Part shown: in pieces, positions 1-10,979 of the stretch | Position numbering within the stretch: the stretch's first letter is position 1 | Layout: each line of letters begins with the position of its first letter | Source: Siphonodentalium dalli | Taxonomy: Eukaryota > Mollusca > Scaphopoda > Gadilida > Siphonodentaliidae | NCBI GenBank assembly: GCA_032622095.1 | Contig: CP136061.1 | Span: 19,906,991 to 19,970,990 of the forward strand | Direction of reading: 5' to 3' | DNA length: 64,000 nt | Made by a program: the position numbers and the translations under genes | Notes under the pieces: model-generated | What the model was told of the DNA's origin: nothing | Databases searched by the model: none | What the model saw: only the letters and a program-made list of their open reading frames with translations

Positions 1-150
1 GTGTGTTGTGTAAGACCTCTATGGTATCAGATTTCCAAATACACGAAATAGCAAGGTTCAAACAGTTTTCTGTTATCTCATACTAGCCGGGGAATCTGGT
101 GTTGCTCGTGTAAAGGCGATTATAAACAACTTGGAAGTGTTTTTACATAT

Positions 151-355
151 AGCTGCTCGACGGGTTGTCGTGTGAGTGCGAGCACCTTTTAGTCGAGCTT
201 GATGTTCGTGTGGGTCTCAGCTGCTCGACGGGTTGTCATGTGAGTGCGAGCACATTTTAGTCGAGCCTGATGTTCGTGTGGGATTCAGCTGCTCGACGGG
301 TTGTCATGTGAGTGCGAGCACATTTTAGTCGAGCCTGATGTTCGTCCGGGGTCTC
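151..355. repeat. 68-bp tandem repeat, three units
   Basis: Three head-to-tail units start at 151, 219 and 287 (spacing 68, 68, then 69). Each begins AGCTGCTCGACGGG and carries the inverted words GAGTGCGAGCAC and TTTAGTCGAGC. Units 2 and 3 are nearly identical and unit 1 has a few substitutions. It lies just outside the 67-bp monomers that precede a LINE 5' fragment, so it may belong to the same element. No coding function is seen. Confidence 0.85.
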
Positions 356-452
356 AGCTGTCCGTGATTATAAACCTCTGTGTCATTTGTGGTCTTTCTT
401 CTTGCGAACTTGAAGCCTTTGGAGGTATGGTGTAACAGTACACTGCGTACAT

Positions 453-702
453 ATCGTTCACTGTTGATCTATTCCTGATCTAGTATTGATAAATAGCGTT
501 CTGTTCGCTTGTGCTAAATCACGGCACTGTGTGACATTGAGTGTGGTCCTGTCGGGGGTAACAATAACGAGCGTTCACTGTTGATCTATTCCTGATATGG
601 TATGGATAAAGAGCGTTATGTTCGCTTATGCTAAAGAGCGTTCATTGTTGATCTATGCCTGATATGGTATGGGTAATGAGCGTTATGTTCGCTTATGCTA
701 AT
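453..702. repeat. 67-bp monomers with GAGCGTT motif
   Basis: Two clear units start at 569 and 636 (67-bp spacing), each reading GAGCGTTCA, TGTTGATCTAT, CCTGATATGG, then GAGCGTTATGTTCGCTTATG. A degenerate unit occupies about 453-520. The words ATATGG and AAAGAGCGTT recur at 1020-1050 and, inverted, at 36300-36370 next to a LINE. This organisation resembles promoter monomers of a LINE 5' end. That reading is inference. Confidence 0.7.
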
Positions 703-1112
703 CGGTATAAAGATAACACTGATTTACGTCGATGTAAGTTTGCCTTATAGTCTTCAAAATATAGTGGACTTTAAAGGTACGGTTGGCCTTGGCGGTGGGT
801 ATCCTGTGAAAATATTTCCACCCGTCAAAAACCGCCACAAACAGAAAGAACAACAAAATGTAGATAGACTTTGTCCGTATACAAATAAGAAACATCGCAT
901 AAACAGTATGTTATTGTCATATATTTGACCATTGTTATGTAAACAAAAGCATAAAAAGTTTACTTTTCTGGTGTTTGTTTATATTATGATGGTAAACATA
1001 AATAGCGTTCTTTGTTTGTGAATTCCTGATATGGAACGAATAAAGAGCGTTTATGCCATTTGTGTTTGATTAGCCAGCAGCATTGTGCTGTCTTCTGTAA
1101 CACAATCAGGCT
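690..1112 (-). mobile_element. LINE 5'-region fragment (paralog of 36216-36560)
   Basis: The reverse complement of this stretch matches 36216-36560, just upstream of and across the first codons of the frameshifted LINE at 36478. Shared words include GACAATAACATACT, GGCGGTTTTTGACG and ATACCCACC. The conceptual peptide VAVFDGWKYFHRIPT here parallels MAVFDGAEYFNSIPT there. Similarity stops around position 745, so only the 5' leader and the first ~25 codons survive. No endonuclease or reverse transcriptase follows. It is most simply a truncated or recombined copy of the same LINE family in opposite orientation. Confidence 0.6.
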
Positions 1113-1559
1113 CTTGCTTAGGTAAAATGTAGTAAATCTTTATGATAACATGCTGTTTACGCGATGGTCATGGTATATATGAACGAATCTGTATGCGTTT
1201 TAATGTTTTTCTGTTTACGGTGATTGGAACAAATATGAATATTTTCGACAACTAAGGCCTCACGTGCCTTTAAGCGTAAATCTAGCGCTCAGTATCCTCT
1301 TCCGCAGACGGCGGAAGCGTTACGTCGTGGACTTGCACGAAACAGTGAGCGGAGAATCTGAGCCAGAAACGATATTAAAATCACCGGCTCATAACGGTAA
1401 TAAAATGTCACCATGTATTCTGAGAGTAACAAGGTTTATTCCATGTAGAATAAAAAAAAATTTAATCTCCAAAAGAATTTACATAACTTCAAAAGAATAC
1501 GAACTCAAATATTTGTCCTCGCGAACTTCCGTGTAGTTAACAGTTTGGGGCAAGGTGGA
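1113..1559. other. No assigned feature; short ORF 1264-1536 only
   Basis: A 90-codon plus-strand ORF at 1264-1536 has a basic run (RRRRKR) followed by an acidic/serine stretch, but no recognisable domain. I see no promoter, splice pattern or paralog that supports it as a gene. Confidence 0.4.
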
Positions 1560-2383
1560 CTTTCTTCCCTGGTGAAGATCCCCCGATGATTCCCGAGGCC
1601 ATTCGGTATGTTTCGGAAATACACAATAATAAAAAAAATTGCCGCTGCAGTTTTGAAATTGTTTTAACATTTCCTCGACACGTGTTTCACATTAAAGGAG
1701 ATTGCACAGTACAATACATTAATAACTATAATGCTCAATCCGATCAACCATCACAGAGAAAACGGAGTAATAGAGACTGATAGTGATAGTGATTGAAATT
1801 GAAATTCGCAATGTGGGCGCTTCAAAACAACATTTATGAATGAACTGTGACGTCACATGGAATCGCGTGCAAACATTCCAACGTATATTCATGCGCACTA
1901 TAACAAAATATTTCCTAGTTTGTATCATTATTTGAATGCCCCCCCCCCCCCATGGTAGATAATACGATAAAACATTTCAGAAAGTAACTACTATATATGT
2001 TGAGTATTTTAGTATATAAAAAACACAGGTGTTGGAGATTTTGTCCATACAAATTCAATTTTTGTTAGACATAAGTATGCGCGTGCCGTTGCAGGTTATG
2101 AGAATTTAGCAAATCGAGTTAATCGTGTGATACAAACAAACTTGCAGGTTGGGACAATTTACTCAAGAAAACTAATCCAATAATTTTGGCTTTAAAAAAA
2201 ACCTCTTACATTACAATGACATGGATTCGGTCACACGAATGGTAGATAACGTGTTATATGCACAGTGTGCTTGTACCAAGAATCTCCGTCGCAGTTTCGG
2301 TAGTGATGTTCGGGAATCTTCGGGGGATCTTCACACCGAGTGATGATCGGGAATCTTCGGGGGATCTTCACCAGGGAAGAAAG
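1560..2383. repeat. Possible element with 37-bp inverted ends
   Basis: The 37 bases at 1560-1596, starting CTTTCTTCCCTGGTGAAG, reappear inverted at 2347-2383 with one mismatch. A second partial copy of the right end sits at 2309-2340, so the right end is a short direct duplication (about 37-bp step). The interior contains a poly-C run at about 1939-1950 and no ORF above 70 codons. This could be a MITE of about 0.8 kb or two independent fragments. The flanks do not show a clear duplication. Confidence 0.45.
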
Positions 2384-3255
2384 ACCAAAATGCCAGTTTG
2401 GGTCCTATCTAGACTTGTAATACGACCCTGCCTAACTATGCTTAAAAGCCATGTCCTGATTGGCCAGTGGCCCGAGTTACCATGGCTATCTCGTTCCAGT
2501 TTTGTGGTACAATTCTACTTTTTCCAATTGTACCACGAAAAAAAATCGGTTTATTCAGATCGCCGCACGCGACTTTTCCCGTCTTTTCTAACTCCGCGCA
2601 AACGGGGCATCAACGGAGTACACCCGCACCCGTAACTCTTTGAATTAATTTGCTACATCTTGACAATCTTGCGAATTTTCTAGCGATTTTTCGCTTGAAA
2701 CCAGTTTGGTTGCCAATGAATATGGTCCAAATGATGTTATTATATACTGATATATGTTACGACCAAAGAAAGTTACTTAATAAGTATATTAAATGACAAA
2801 ATAAATCCGGGCTGTGCATTCGTCGATTCGAATCTCGATCATATTCGATATTTCGGAATCAAGTTGAAAATGAAAGCGCTTGTTCACCAGTACAGAAGGG
2901 GAATAAGATTAGTTTAGTAAACTAGATCATTTAGATCGCTTTGTGTAAGGAAAATGGTCCATAGTCGATGATAATATTCATGTTGTCCCAACAACGTTCA
3001 ACACAGAAATGACAGCAATCGTATTTCCTGTACAATTTAAATGAAAGACACGGGCGCCGCTGAAAACACATCGTTTTTTAGCCAATCACAACGATTATTC
3101 ACGCCAACAAATTACTGGAGTACTCCATGCAAAGAATCTAGTACGCCCAATACGAATTACACCACGAAATGTTTTCTCACCTGAGACCGAAAAAGCGCAG
3201 TATTTCGTTGACTATTCAGTCGAATTGTGACCATAAACTTTCAGTCGTATTACAA
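2384..3255. other. No assigned feature
   Basis: I find no ORF of interest, RNA gene or paralogous block. Around 2498-2540 the words TTGTGGTACAA and TTGTACCAC echo the arms of the hairpin at 3256, so a decayed relative of that element may be present. Confidence 0.4.
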
Positions 3256-3402
3256 AAGAAATAAATACACGGTGTATCGGTGTGTATGGTCAAGTTGTAC
3301 CACAAAAAACTTATTGTAGGACTCCGCTACGCGTCGTCCTACAATCAGTTTTTTGTGGTACAACTTGACCATACACACCTCTACACCGTGTATTTATTTC
3401 TT
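3256..3402. mobile_element. 147-bp fold-back hairpin element
   Basis: Two arms of about 66 bases pair with only a few mismatches around a short GC-rich loop near 3322-3335. The outer arm begins AAGAAATAAATACACGG and the inner arm contains TTGTACCACAAAAAACTT. Such a near-perfect hairpin without an ORF is typical of a small fold-back or MITE-type element. Superfamily cannot be assigned: no unambiguous target duplication is visible. Confidence 0.7.
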
Positions 3403-3967
3403 AATTAAACAAACTGTTCAAATAGGGAGGTTACTCCTAATTACACGTCATATTCTGTGCGTAATTTAACACAACAGTTATACACCATTAAGCCGGTAAG
3501 ATATCACTCTTTCCGATAAACGTAGCACTTTGTATTCCGCCATAGAAGAGTAGGGCAACCATAATTCGACGTATAATACAGTATTATCCATATCGAATTC
3601 ACTAGCTGGTTTACGTCGCTATCATGCAATATCAACGATAACCAAATTTAAAAATGAACGTTGATGTTGATGATTATTCCACATCAGCAGAATATCGTAA
3701 GTATGTTATTAAAAATACAACTGTGTTTTATGTCTTGTGTCGCCCAAATGTCTCCACGAGTCGATGTTAAATCATACAAGTGTGCCTCTGAATGCCGGAA
3801 TCAATGTAGGATCATTATCTGGACATTTATGTCAGAAATTAAAATTCGATCGCCATGCATGCAGCCGCCATTTTAAATTTGATCTTTCGTTTAAAAAGAG
3901 ATCACGTATAGTGTTTCGATGTGGTTTCAGCCAACCGTATGGAAGAATGCACAAACCGCATAATCTC
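3403..3967. other. No assigned feature
   Basis: Two overlapping plus-strand ORFs (3661-3876 and 3737-3979) show no recognisable domain. They end next to the 3' end of a LINE fragment. I see no evidence that they are genes. Confidence 0.35.
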
Positions 3968-4430
3968 ATAGATAGATAGATTTATTAGCATAAAGACGCT
4001 CGTGAGAACCGTATGCATGTATACATAATCGTGACATAACAATATGCAAAATAACACATTTTAACACAAGACATATATACATTTATACAATAACTATTTG
4101 GTTGGTATTAAGTCAGTAGTGCCAGTTGGTGTTTGAAAGATTGAGTATTATCTAACTTCAGCTGTTAGTAGTCTCCCGTGCTATGAAAAAGTTGCTTATA
4201 GCTTTGCTGATCACATCACTGGATTGCTCCTCATCGTTTCGCATGATATATATAAATTTCTCCAAGCCGCTGGCTTCTGTGAACATAACGTTTATCGCTG
4301 ATAGTTTCTCGAAAAGGTCTTTTCTCAATTCGACATATTTTTGACAATAAAGAACGAAATGTTTTTCATCTTCAATGGACCCTGAGTCACAATATTTGCA
4401 TACTCGTTCATTAACGGGCGTGGGGGGCCG
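3968..4430 (-). mobile_element. LINE 3' fragment: C-terminal zinc finger of ORF2
   Basis: Read on the minus strand, about 4425 down to 4158 encodes the C-terminus of a non-LTR retrotransposon ORF2. It has a CCHC-like finger (VCKYCDSG, then DEKHFVLYC) and a helical tail ending at a TGA at 4160-4158. The spacing matches the fingers at about 39960 (CSACGEGLGDEYHF) and about 61680 (CLKCRTG, YYFIMEC). The 3' end carries a (CTAT)n-like tail at 3968-3985 and TTTATTAGCATAAA, paralleling the 3' end at 61285. The element is heavily 5'-truncated and inactive. Where homology ends upstream is uncertain. Confidence 0.75.
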
Positions 4431-5384
4431 CTTATATCTTATATATGATACACTCTGCTCGAATCAAACTCTGCCCAATGAGAGACAAAGTGCTTCCCAC
4501 GAGAGGCTATATCTACCTCTCGAAATAACGATCCCTCCAATCTGTACACTCTTCTATTTGGTGTAAAACTTGGAGATAAAATGCGCACAGCTTCCCACAT
4601 CTTAGGGGTGCATGTGCACACACACCATTAGCGTGACTGCTCTCTGTAAACTTGCGTTCAAGTCACTACCGACCCTCTCGATAACTGCTGAATGTTTCAA
4701 CCAAATAGACCTCACGGGAGCATGCATGATTAAGGCAGGAACCAATTCGCATAATGTAAACTATTGGGAACGACACGCTATTCTTCATTCGGTTCGCTGT
4801 GGAATAAATGGTGAATTTGCTGAGCACGAACACCAGTTGTGCAATGTGTACATCAGACTATTTGAGCGCACAGTTCGCCGAAATATCACATCCGATAGTC
4901 ATCAACATTAGCTACACGTACCGCTACCTCAAATCTTTATTTTCCAATTAAGAGGGAGGTAAAGTAGCAGCATTTAAATGGGGAATTCAGTGTGTCATGA
5001 TTACAAACCTTAGAATAATACTTAATGTCTTGTTGGAATGTTTGAGCATATTTCTAGTGACAAGGCAAAGCAGATTTTTCATTTTATGTTTTGTTTTGTG
5101 ACATTTGATGGAAATATTATAAACAATGATTAACAATGGTGACCTACTTTTTAATAATGTCCAATAATATCAAACCTTGGATGAAAATCAAAATTCGGTT
5201 TCGCTTTTTTATTAGTTAAGTCATCGAAATTTCCAAAAAGGTATGATATGGTTACCCGCGCTTTGTAAAGTTTGATCAATCTTTTCTAAAAAATTAACCC
5301 TGAATTCCCCATTCAATGTTGCCATTTATCTCCCTATGAATGCACAAGTGCATCTTTATGCACAACACTTGGGCCAAAACAGTG
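4431..5384. other. No assigned feature
   Basis: ORFs at 4439-4621 (minus) and 4612-4911 (plus) have no recognisable domain. The first might be decayed LINE sequence continuous with the fragment at 3968-4430, but no RT motif is visible. The rest is AT-rich and holds nothing I can name. Confidence 0.35.
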
Positions 5385-5500
5385 CCTCTGTTTCGGACTG
5401 TTGTGCGAAACGACTGCGTTTAACAAAACAAAATATTTAAAATATGGAATTGTTATAAGACCCGATAGAACATACATCGTGTATCTGATAATCCATATAT

Positions 5501-5892
5501 CCCTTTACCCAACAAACCGGCCAAAACCGGCCAAATAAAGCTTCAACAGCCTAAAATATCTTCGGTCTGTCTCAATAGAACCATACAAATATGGATATCA
5601 TTGGAACCGGCTCCTTGACCACATTGTGATAGTTACAGTTATGCCCTGTGCCAATGCATTCTCTTATATATGCGAGTCGACCATAGGTCGCCTCGCATAT
5701 ATAAGAGAATGCATTGGCCTAAAAAAAATCTGTTTTTAACACTTTTTACCATTTTTTCTTACATTCTTTAACAATTTTATAATTTTTAATGTGTTAAGCC
5801 AATGCATTCTCTTATATATGCGAGGCGACCTATGGTCGACTCGCATATATAAGAGAATGCATTGGCACATGACCCTTCTGTTGGGTAAAGGG
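5501..5892 (+). mobile_element. Hairpin MITE A, TIR CCCTTTACCCAACA, TTAA-type
   Basis: Left end CCCTTTACCCAACA and right end TGTTGGGTAAAGGG are inverted; the right flank is TTAA (5893-5896) and the left flank has decayed to ATAT. Inside are two 69-bp hairpins (5650-5718 and 5798-5866) that are reverse complements of one another, separated by an AT-rich spacer. The long arm (5515-5643) contains two AAACCGGCCAA words. It is noncoding. Paralog R-A copy 2 reads straight across this site near 22065. TTAA plus CCCTTT ends suggest mobilisation by a piggyBac-like transposase; this is inference. Confidence 0.8.
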
Positions 5893-6392
5893 TTAAATCA
5901 TATAATCCTACTATTTCTTGAATAAGAAGGAACGTCTAATTACGAACAAAGCAGAAGATATATTAATTCAGGTTCACGTGAATCCGGTCACTGATGACGT
6001 TATTCGTCGAGTTTCGTTGAAATCGACATGCGTGGGGGTGATATTTTATGTATGGAAATGATGAAATGAAAATGATGAAATTGACAAGTTTCGCCATCAA
6101 GCGAAGTGCCCCCCCCCCCCCCAATCAGCGTTACTATCAATAATGGCTAATTTCAGTAAAATTCTCCATGTTTACCATCGACACTACAAATATGTCCCCG
6201 TATTTTAAATACTTTGGATCGTTTTGGATCGTTTATAATCTGCAATAATTTGTAATCAATGTACGGTTTCTTATGTTTTATTGGGGTTTTAAAACTGCTA
6301 TGTGGGGAAATCTCGGTTTGTTTAGATAATTATTGTTCTGATTCCGATTACGGAATCAGAATCAGAATAAGATTACCACGTGCTATGATTAA

Positions 6393-6753
6393 CCCTTTAC
6401 CCAACAGAAGGGCCCTGTGCCAATGCATTCTCTTATATATGCGAGTCGACCATAGGTCGCCTCGCATATATAAGAGAATGCATTGGCTTAACACATTAAA
6501 AATTATAAAATTGTTAAAGAATGTAAGAAAAAATGGTCAATGCATTTTCTTATTTATGCGAGGCGACCTATGGTCGACTCGCATATATAAGAGAATGCAT
6601 TGGCACAGGGCATAACTGTAACTATCACAATATGGTCAAGGAGCCGGTTCCAATGATATCCGTATTTGTATGGTTCTATTGAGACAGACCGAAGATATTT
6701 TAGGCTGTTGAAGCTTTATTTGGCCGGTTTTGGCCGGTTTGTTGGGTAAAGGG
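6393..6753 (-). mobile_element. Hairpin MITE B, same family as A, inverted
   Basis: Perfect TTAA duplications flank it (6389-6392 and 6754-6757). Ends are CCCTTTACCCAACA and TGTTGGGTAAAGGG. It is copy A turned around: the short arm is on the left and the long arm with the AAACCGGCCAA words is on the right. Hairpin 1 is 6419-6487 and hairpin 2 is 6536-6604 with a few substitutions (TGCATTTTCTTATTTATG). The spacer is shorter than in A. A and B therefore form a large inverted repeat about 500 bp apart. Noncoding. Confidence 0.85.
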
Positions 6754-7105
6754 TTAAGGTCTGGACGTTTATGGAACCATATTGTACGGAATTGTACGGA
6801 GTGTAACCAGTAATCAATACTCGGAATAAAATCACGAAATAACGCATCTGGGGAGAGTCGTTTCCATAAGTTTCATAACGTGTACTTTTGAAAAAAAGAG
6901 TATGTTTTACAGAAGTTCTTGGTATCTGAAAATAGTGAAATTTAAAATATTTTTCATGCCATAAAAGTGAAATAAATGTGGTTCTTAATTATTGTGTTAT
7001 AGTAATCGCTTGTACCAAATTTCACAAAGAAATTGCTGACAGATTTTGAGAAAATCCATTTTGTTATACCAGATCATTTTGGTAAAACGTGCCTCTGACC
7101 CTTAA

Positions 7106-7585
7106 AGGTACTCAATCCGAACAGAGGGTCCCCATCTCAACAGATTCCAACAACAACAACAATCCGATCAGAGGGTCCTATATTACTATTTCTTTGGCTT
7201 TGGGGGTAAAAAATATTTGATTCGAGTCGAGGAACCCACAAAACAAAGCTCAGAGTTATTAGATATTGATTTTTGAAATTTGTTATTTACTCGAGATGAG
7301 TACTAATAATTGCCTTCGACTGCCGTAATCTGCTCGGGATGTGTACTCCAAAATCTATTAAAACAGACAAGGATGGATAACTCTAAAATCAAGTGGTAAT
7401 AATAACGCAATTTTGACTGAGTTCTGGGCCAGAAAGTATTCCCGATAATGAAAAATAATAGATTTCTAAAATCGATATCTAACAAATCTGAGCTTTGATG
7501 GGTGACTTCCTCGACTCGAATCAAATATTTTTGACCCCCGAAGCCATTGAAATAGTAATTGAGAGTTTTATCGGATTGAGTACCT
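7106..7585. mobile_element. TTAA MITE, TIR AGGTACTCAATCCGA, copy 1
   Basis: TTAA at 7102-7105 and 7586-7589 flanks inverted ends AGGTACTCAATCCGA and TCGGATTGAGTACCT. Both arms carry the same inner module, GGGGGTAAAAAATATTTGA, TCGAGTCGAGGAA and CAAAGCTCAGAG on the left and its inverse on the right, so the element can fold over roughly 150-bp arms. The minus-strand ORF 7303-7608 is just the arm read through and is not a gene. Three relatives are at 18546, 33716 and 43373. Confidence 0.85.
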
Positions 7586-7869
7586 TTAATGTAAAGAATA
7601 ATACACACTTTATTTTACATTTTGTTTGCTGACTACATCATTATATGTAAACGAAGATTGACATCGACTTCGTCGGGAGATATTTGGCTCCTGTGTGTCC
7701 GGTGACTCAGTCGGTAAGGTCCACAGCACACTGGATCACCATATGTTGTCCAGCTGTAGCAACTCTATCTGGTATTATTCACACAAAGCTCGAATTATGG
7801 GCTCAAGCTGAGGGGTGCCAATCTGTTTGTATTTGTGGCGATATTAACAATCTGTGAAGTCTTTCATGT

Positions 7870-8070
7870 GCGTAAAAATAACGTCACGATTAAACCTTTC
7901 TATATTAAATGGATCATCCCACTCAGTTATAAAATAATACATTGGAACAGTCTATTATTCGTCTGGAGGGATTTCATGAAATATAAACACGTCAGATAAT
8001 ACAAGTACAGAAGGAGTCATATTTATGGAGGTAAATGTTCAGATAATAAGTTCAACAACAGACCTGGTTT
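7870..8070. repeat. Dispersed repeat, paired with 25470-25655
   Basis: Shared blocks with 25470-25655 include AGATAATACAAGT, GGAGTCATATTTAT, GGAAATGTTC-like words and TTCAACAAC in the same order and orientation. No ORF. Just upstream, 7690-7720 has a tRNA A-box-like stretch (TGACTCAGTCGGTAAGG) without a convincing B box, so a decayed SINE is possible. Identity is otherwise unknown. Confidence 0.5.
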
Positions 8071-8575
8071 GTTGAACAATTTCTAAGGGATATCATCAGT
8101 GAGTATTTAGTATAGAAAGTATTAATCTATGGGACAATCTTGTTGAAACCAGACTAAAGATTGAACAGCTGCGCCTTCGATAGTCTGCATTCACAAACAA
8201 CAGGGAATCCCATTACTTTCAAAAAGTATTACGTCAATGTCAGCCAACCATAAATTACGGACATTCGCGGCGGGAATCAGTCGGAGCCAATCAAAAGATC
8301 ACCACGCCGAAATGCTAATGAGAAGCGCGGTTGTGACGTCACACTGTGATGGAAGCCCTGTATAGTGTTGGTAATAGAAAGGATGTCAGAGTGTGTCCAG
8401 ACAATCGAGCGCGTATACATAACTGTTATATGGTCTGGTTTCGCTCAAAGTTCTATGAAGCTGGAGCGATATGGCTCGTATTCACCCACTGGGTTATTTA
8501 ATAAACCTGATGGTATTTTATTTTGTAGCTACTAAACGCACAATATGTACCATCGGCAAGTTCGCTAGCGATTAC

Positions 8576-8945
8576 CACTATAAAAATGGTGACCTGGCTC
8601 GAGGGCAACAGGGTGACTATCCGCAATGTTGCCCTCGATCCAGGTCACCATTGTTTTTATTATACCGAATAACCATGTCAGCAGTTCAGCAGCGAATCAC
8701 TTCGATTTGACACCGGCATCCATGATGTTTACTTTGAAGAATGCGGAAGTCGTCTGAATCGTGACGATTTGGGGTTTCCGGTTTGAATGTCACGGTCAAA
8801 ATACGTCATAAATTACGTTCGGGTGCTTCCGTGAACATGTTCGGGCTCTTTCGGTCGGAGCGGTAAACATTACCAAAAAATTGTAAAATCACACCCAATG
8901 GGAAATTAACATAGGCTTTTAATATGAGGTATAATAGTCCCTATT
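8576..8945 (-). pseudogene. Truncated copy of Crypton/ZMYM-like repeat
   Basis: This is a deleted copy of 60606-61254. It keeps the left hairpin arm (ATGGTGACCTGGCTCGAGGG), loses most of the hairpin interior and most of the coding part, then keeps the leader to the shared end at GAGGTATAATAGTCCC. On the minus strand the frame begins MDAGVKSK and meets TGA at codon 9, where the other copy reads arginine. It is therefore a dead copy. It shows that the 60.6-kb sequence is repetitive, not a single-copy gene. Confidence 0.7.
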
Positions 8946-10833
8946 GACGATATGATTGACACAATCTATCAGATTTTCTATTTTGTCAATAACCACGACC
9001 TCACGACTAAATCGCGAACAGTCACCTGATACAATTATCGTGTTTCTTACACATAACGTTAACGGTCAAAATTTTGAAGATATTATTCCTTTTGTCAGTG
9101 GTGTGTTTGAAAACGACTATCAACAACAGTGAAATCCCGTTGTTTATATAATCATATACAGCGGCGATCATTGATTGGATAATCCTATACAGCGTCGATC
9201 CATTGATAGGATAATCCTATGCAGTGACGATGTCTCTCAGATCGACGACCACATATATATTCGCGTTGAGCCACGCGGTATAAACTACCTGGACTATATT
9301 TAAACACAGTTGGTGAATGCGAGCCCTGGAATATAAAGTTTCTCCACCAGACGATCCTCGCAAGAGCAATACTATAGCAACACATCTTACATATCATATG
9401 TATATACGCGTAACTCGACCTCCCCATTTATAATACGTATAATGTATAATCAGCATAATCGATGTCACTTTATTCAACCTTCATTGTGTGTGAATCGGTT
9501 GATAAATAAGTCACCGCTCCAAAGATAGCTCCATGTCCTTGTATTGTATTGTTTGTAGAGATAACCAAGTGAGTTATAACCAATACACATTGTTGTCGGG
9601 TTTGGTTTCCCCACCAGGAAATCGAAAACTTATCCTGTGGCTTCACTAATCTTAAGTGCTTCGATCCGTGTGAGTATATTTGGATCAACAAAGCCTTTCA
9701 TTGAAACATATGACGTTGGCACGACTTCGGACCTAATTGGTTTCGCATCATGACAGCGGTCCGCAGTGATTGTTTTTATCATTCATCAATGTATTGAATT
9801 CTCTGGACGCAACATTTCTTTGTCCACTATTTTTTACCCAAATGGTATTTTATTATCTGAACTGAATCAACTCCGTTGTTGTTGTTATTGTTGTTGTTGT
9901 TGCTGCTGCTGTTGGTGTTGTCCTCCGATAATCTATAAATATGCAATGACCGGGAGTGCATCAGTGGGTGGTCATAGTAAGCTGAATATATACATGTATA
10001 TATGATGTTACATTCAATTACGTATTATTCATTTATGTATTGTTACTAACATTATACATGTGTGTCTATATATATTTATACCATGACTCCATATTGTACT
10101 GTGTACAAACATGCTATATAATATATTTGTGCTGTACACCCTACTGTGTGTGAACAGGAGTCCGACCGTGGGTAACACGTTTCTACTGTGGGTAACACGT
10201 TTGAATGGCATTTCAATGATTAAAGTTTATACCCATAGTAGAACTACATCCGAGTTGACATTTCGTTAACCTTCCGTGATCTCGATCAAAATGACTCTAT
10301 TTTTAAAAGGTAGCGCCTCGCGATGAAAACAATTTGATATTTTCGATTCAATTGAATAGTATACTCACTAATGCGATAAAAACGAACAGTTTATTCCGTG
10401 GAAATCACATCCAGATCAACAAATTGAACATATATTTAAGAAATAGACGTAACAAACTCGAACAACAAACGGTGGATTTCAAAATGACTTTCGTGGTTTC
10501 CTGTTGACTGTCCGGCAGAGAAAAAAAAATTCCCGCAATGGGTTATATTTATATTCATTAAATTCATATTCCCAAATATATTCATGTTGTTTATTTATGG
10601 TTTATTGTGAATTGACTATACACTGATGCCATATTCGTACAATTGAGTGTTGACCTAATTCAATGTATCAATACGCCTGATCAGCTGTGATAGTGTACGT
10701 CGATGTACGGCCAAGTGTGGGGAACACAACGGGTATGATTGTGAATGGTGCGACAGAATCGTCTTAATTTAAGTGGGTTTATTTCGATTTCATAGCATTT
10801 TTTTACTCTTGTACCGGTCATGGTATAAACAAA
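8946..10833. other. No gene; short tandem and trinucleotide runs
   Basis: At 9158-9235 there is a degenerate ~30-bp tandem (GATTGGATAATCCTATACAG-like, two to three copies). At 9878-9925 a TTG/CTG-type trinucleotide run occurs. Between 10141 and 10205 GGGTAACACGTTT is repeated twice. ORFs at 9185-9427, 9470-9691 and 9766-10005 show no recognisable domain. Confidence 0.5.
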
Positions 10834-10979
10834 ATACACACGTAGTGTTTCTGAATACCAAATTTACACAACTCGTGTGATTGATGATTGACCACACTCG
10901 CTAAAGCTCGTGTGGTAAATCATCAATCCCACTCGTGGTGTAAATTTGGTATTCAGAAACACTACGTGCACATGTATTC
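10834..10979. mobile_element. Fold-back hairpin element with ~65-bp arms
   Basis: The left arm reads ACACGTAGTGTTTCTGAATA, then CCAAATTTACAC, then GATTGATGATT; the right arm repeats these in inverted order. The loop near 10902-10910 is CTCGCTAAAGCTCG. There is no ORF and no clear target duplication. It is similar in design to the hairpin at 3256 but unrelated in sequence. Confidence 0.7.

Larger units (their letters stand above)
5385..6880 (+). repeat. Interspersed repeat R-A, copy 1, carrying two MITEs
   Basis: The flanks of the two hairpin MITEs here match the reverse complement of 21430-22200. Matching blocks include TGTATCTGATAATCCAT, TCCTACTATTTCTTGAATAA, TCGCCATCAA, a poly-C run (6109-6122), TTCTTATGTTTTATTG and GAAATCTCGGTTTGTTTA. 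Copy 2 lacks both MITEs. A shorter third match is at about 62690-62800 (AACAAAGCAGAAGATA). R-A has no ORF of note; its class is unknown. Confidence 0.7.

Noticed and set aside
1264-1536. 90-codon ORF with RRRRKR
   Set aside because: No recognised domain, no paralog, no splice or promoter support; ORFs of this length occur by chance in 64 kb.
7690-7800. tRNA-like TGACTCAGTCGGTAAGG
   Set aside because: A-box resemblance only; B box candidate is poor and no tail was found.
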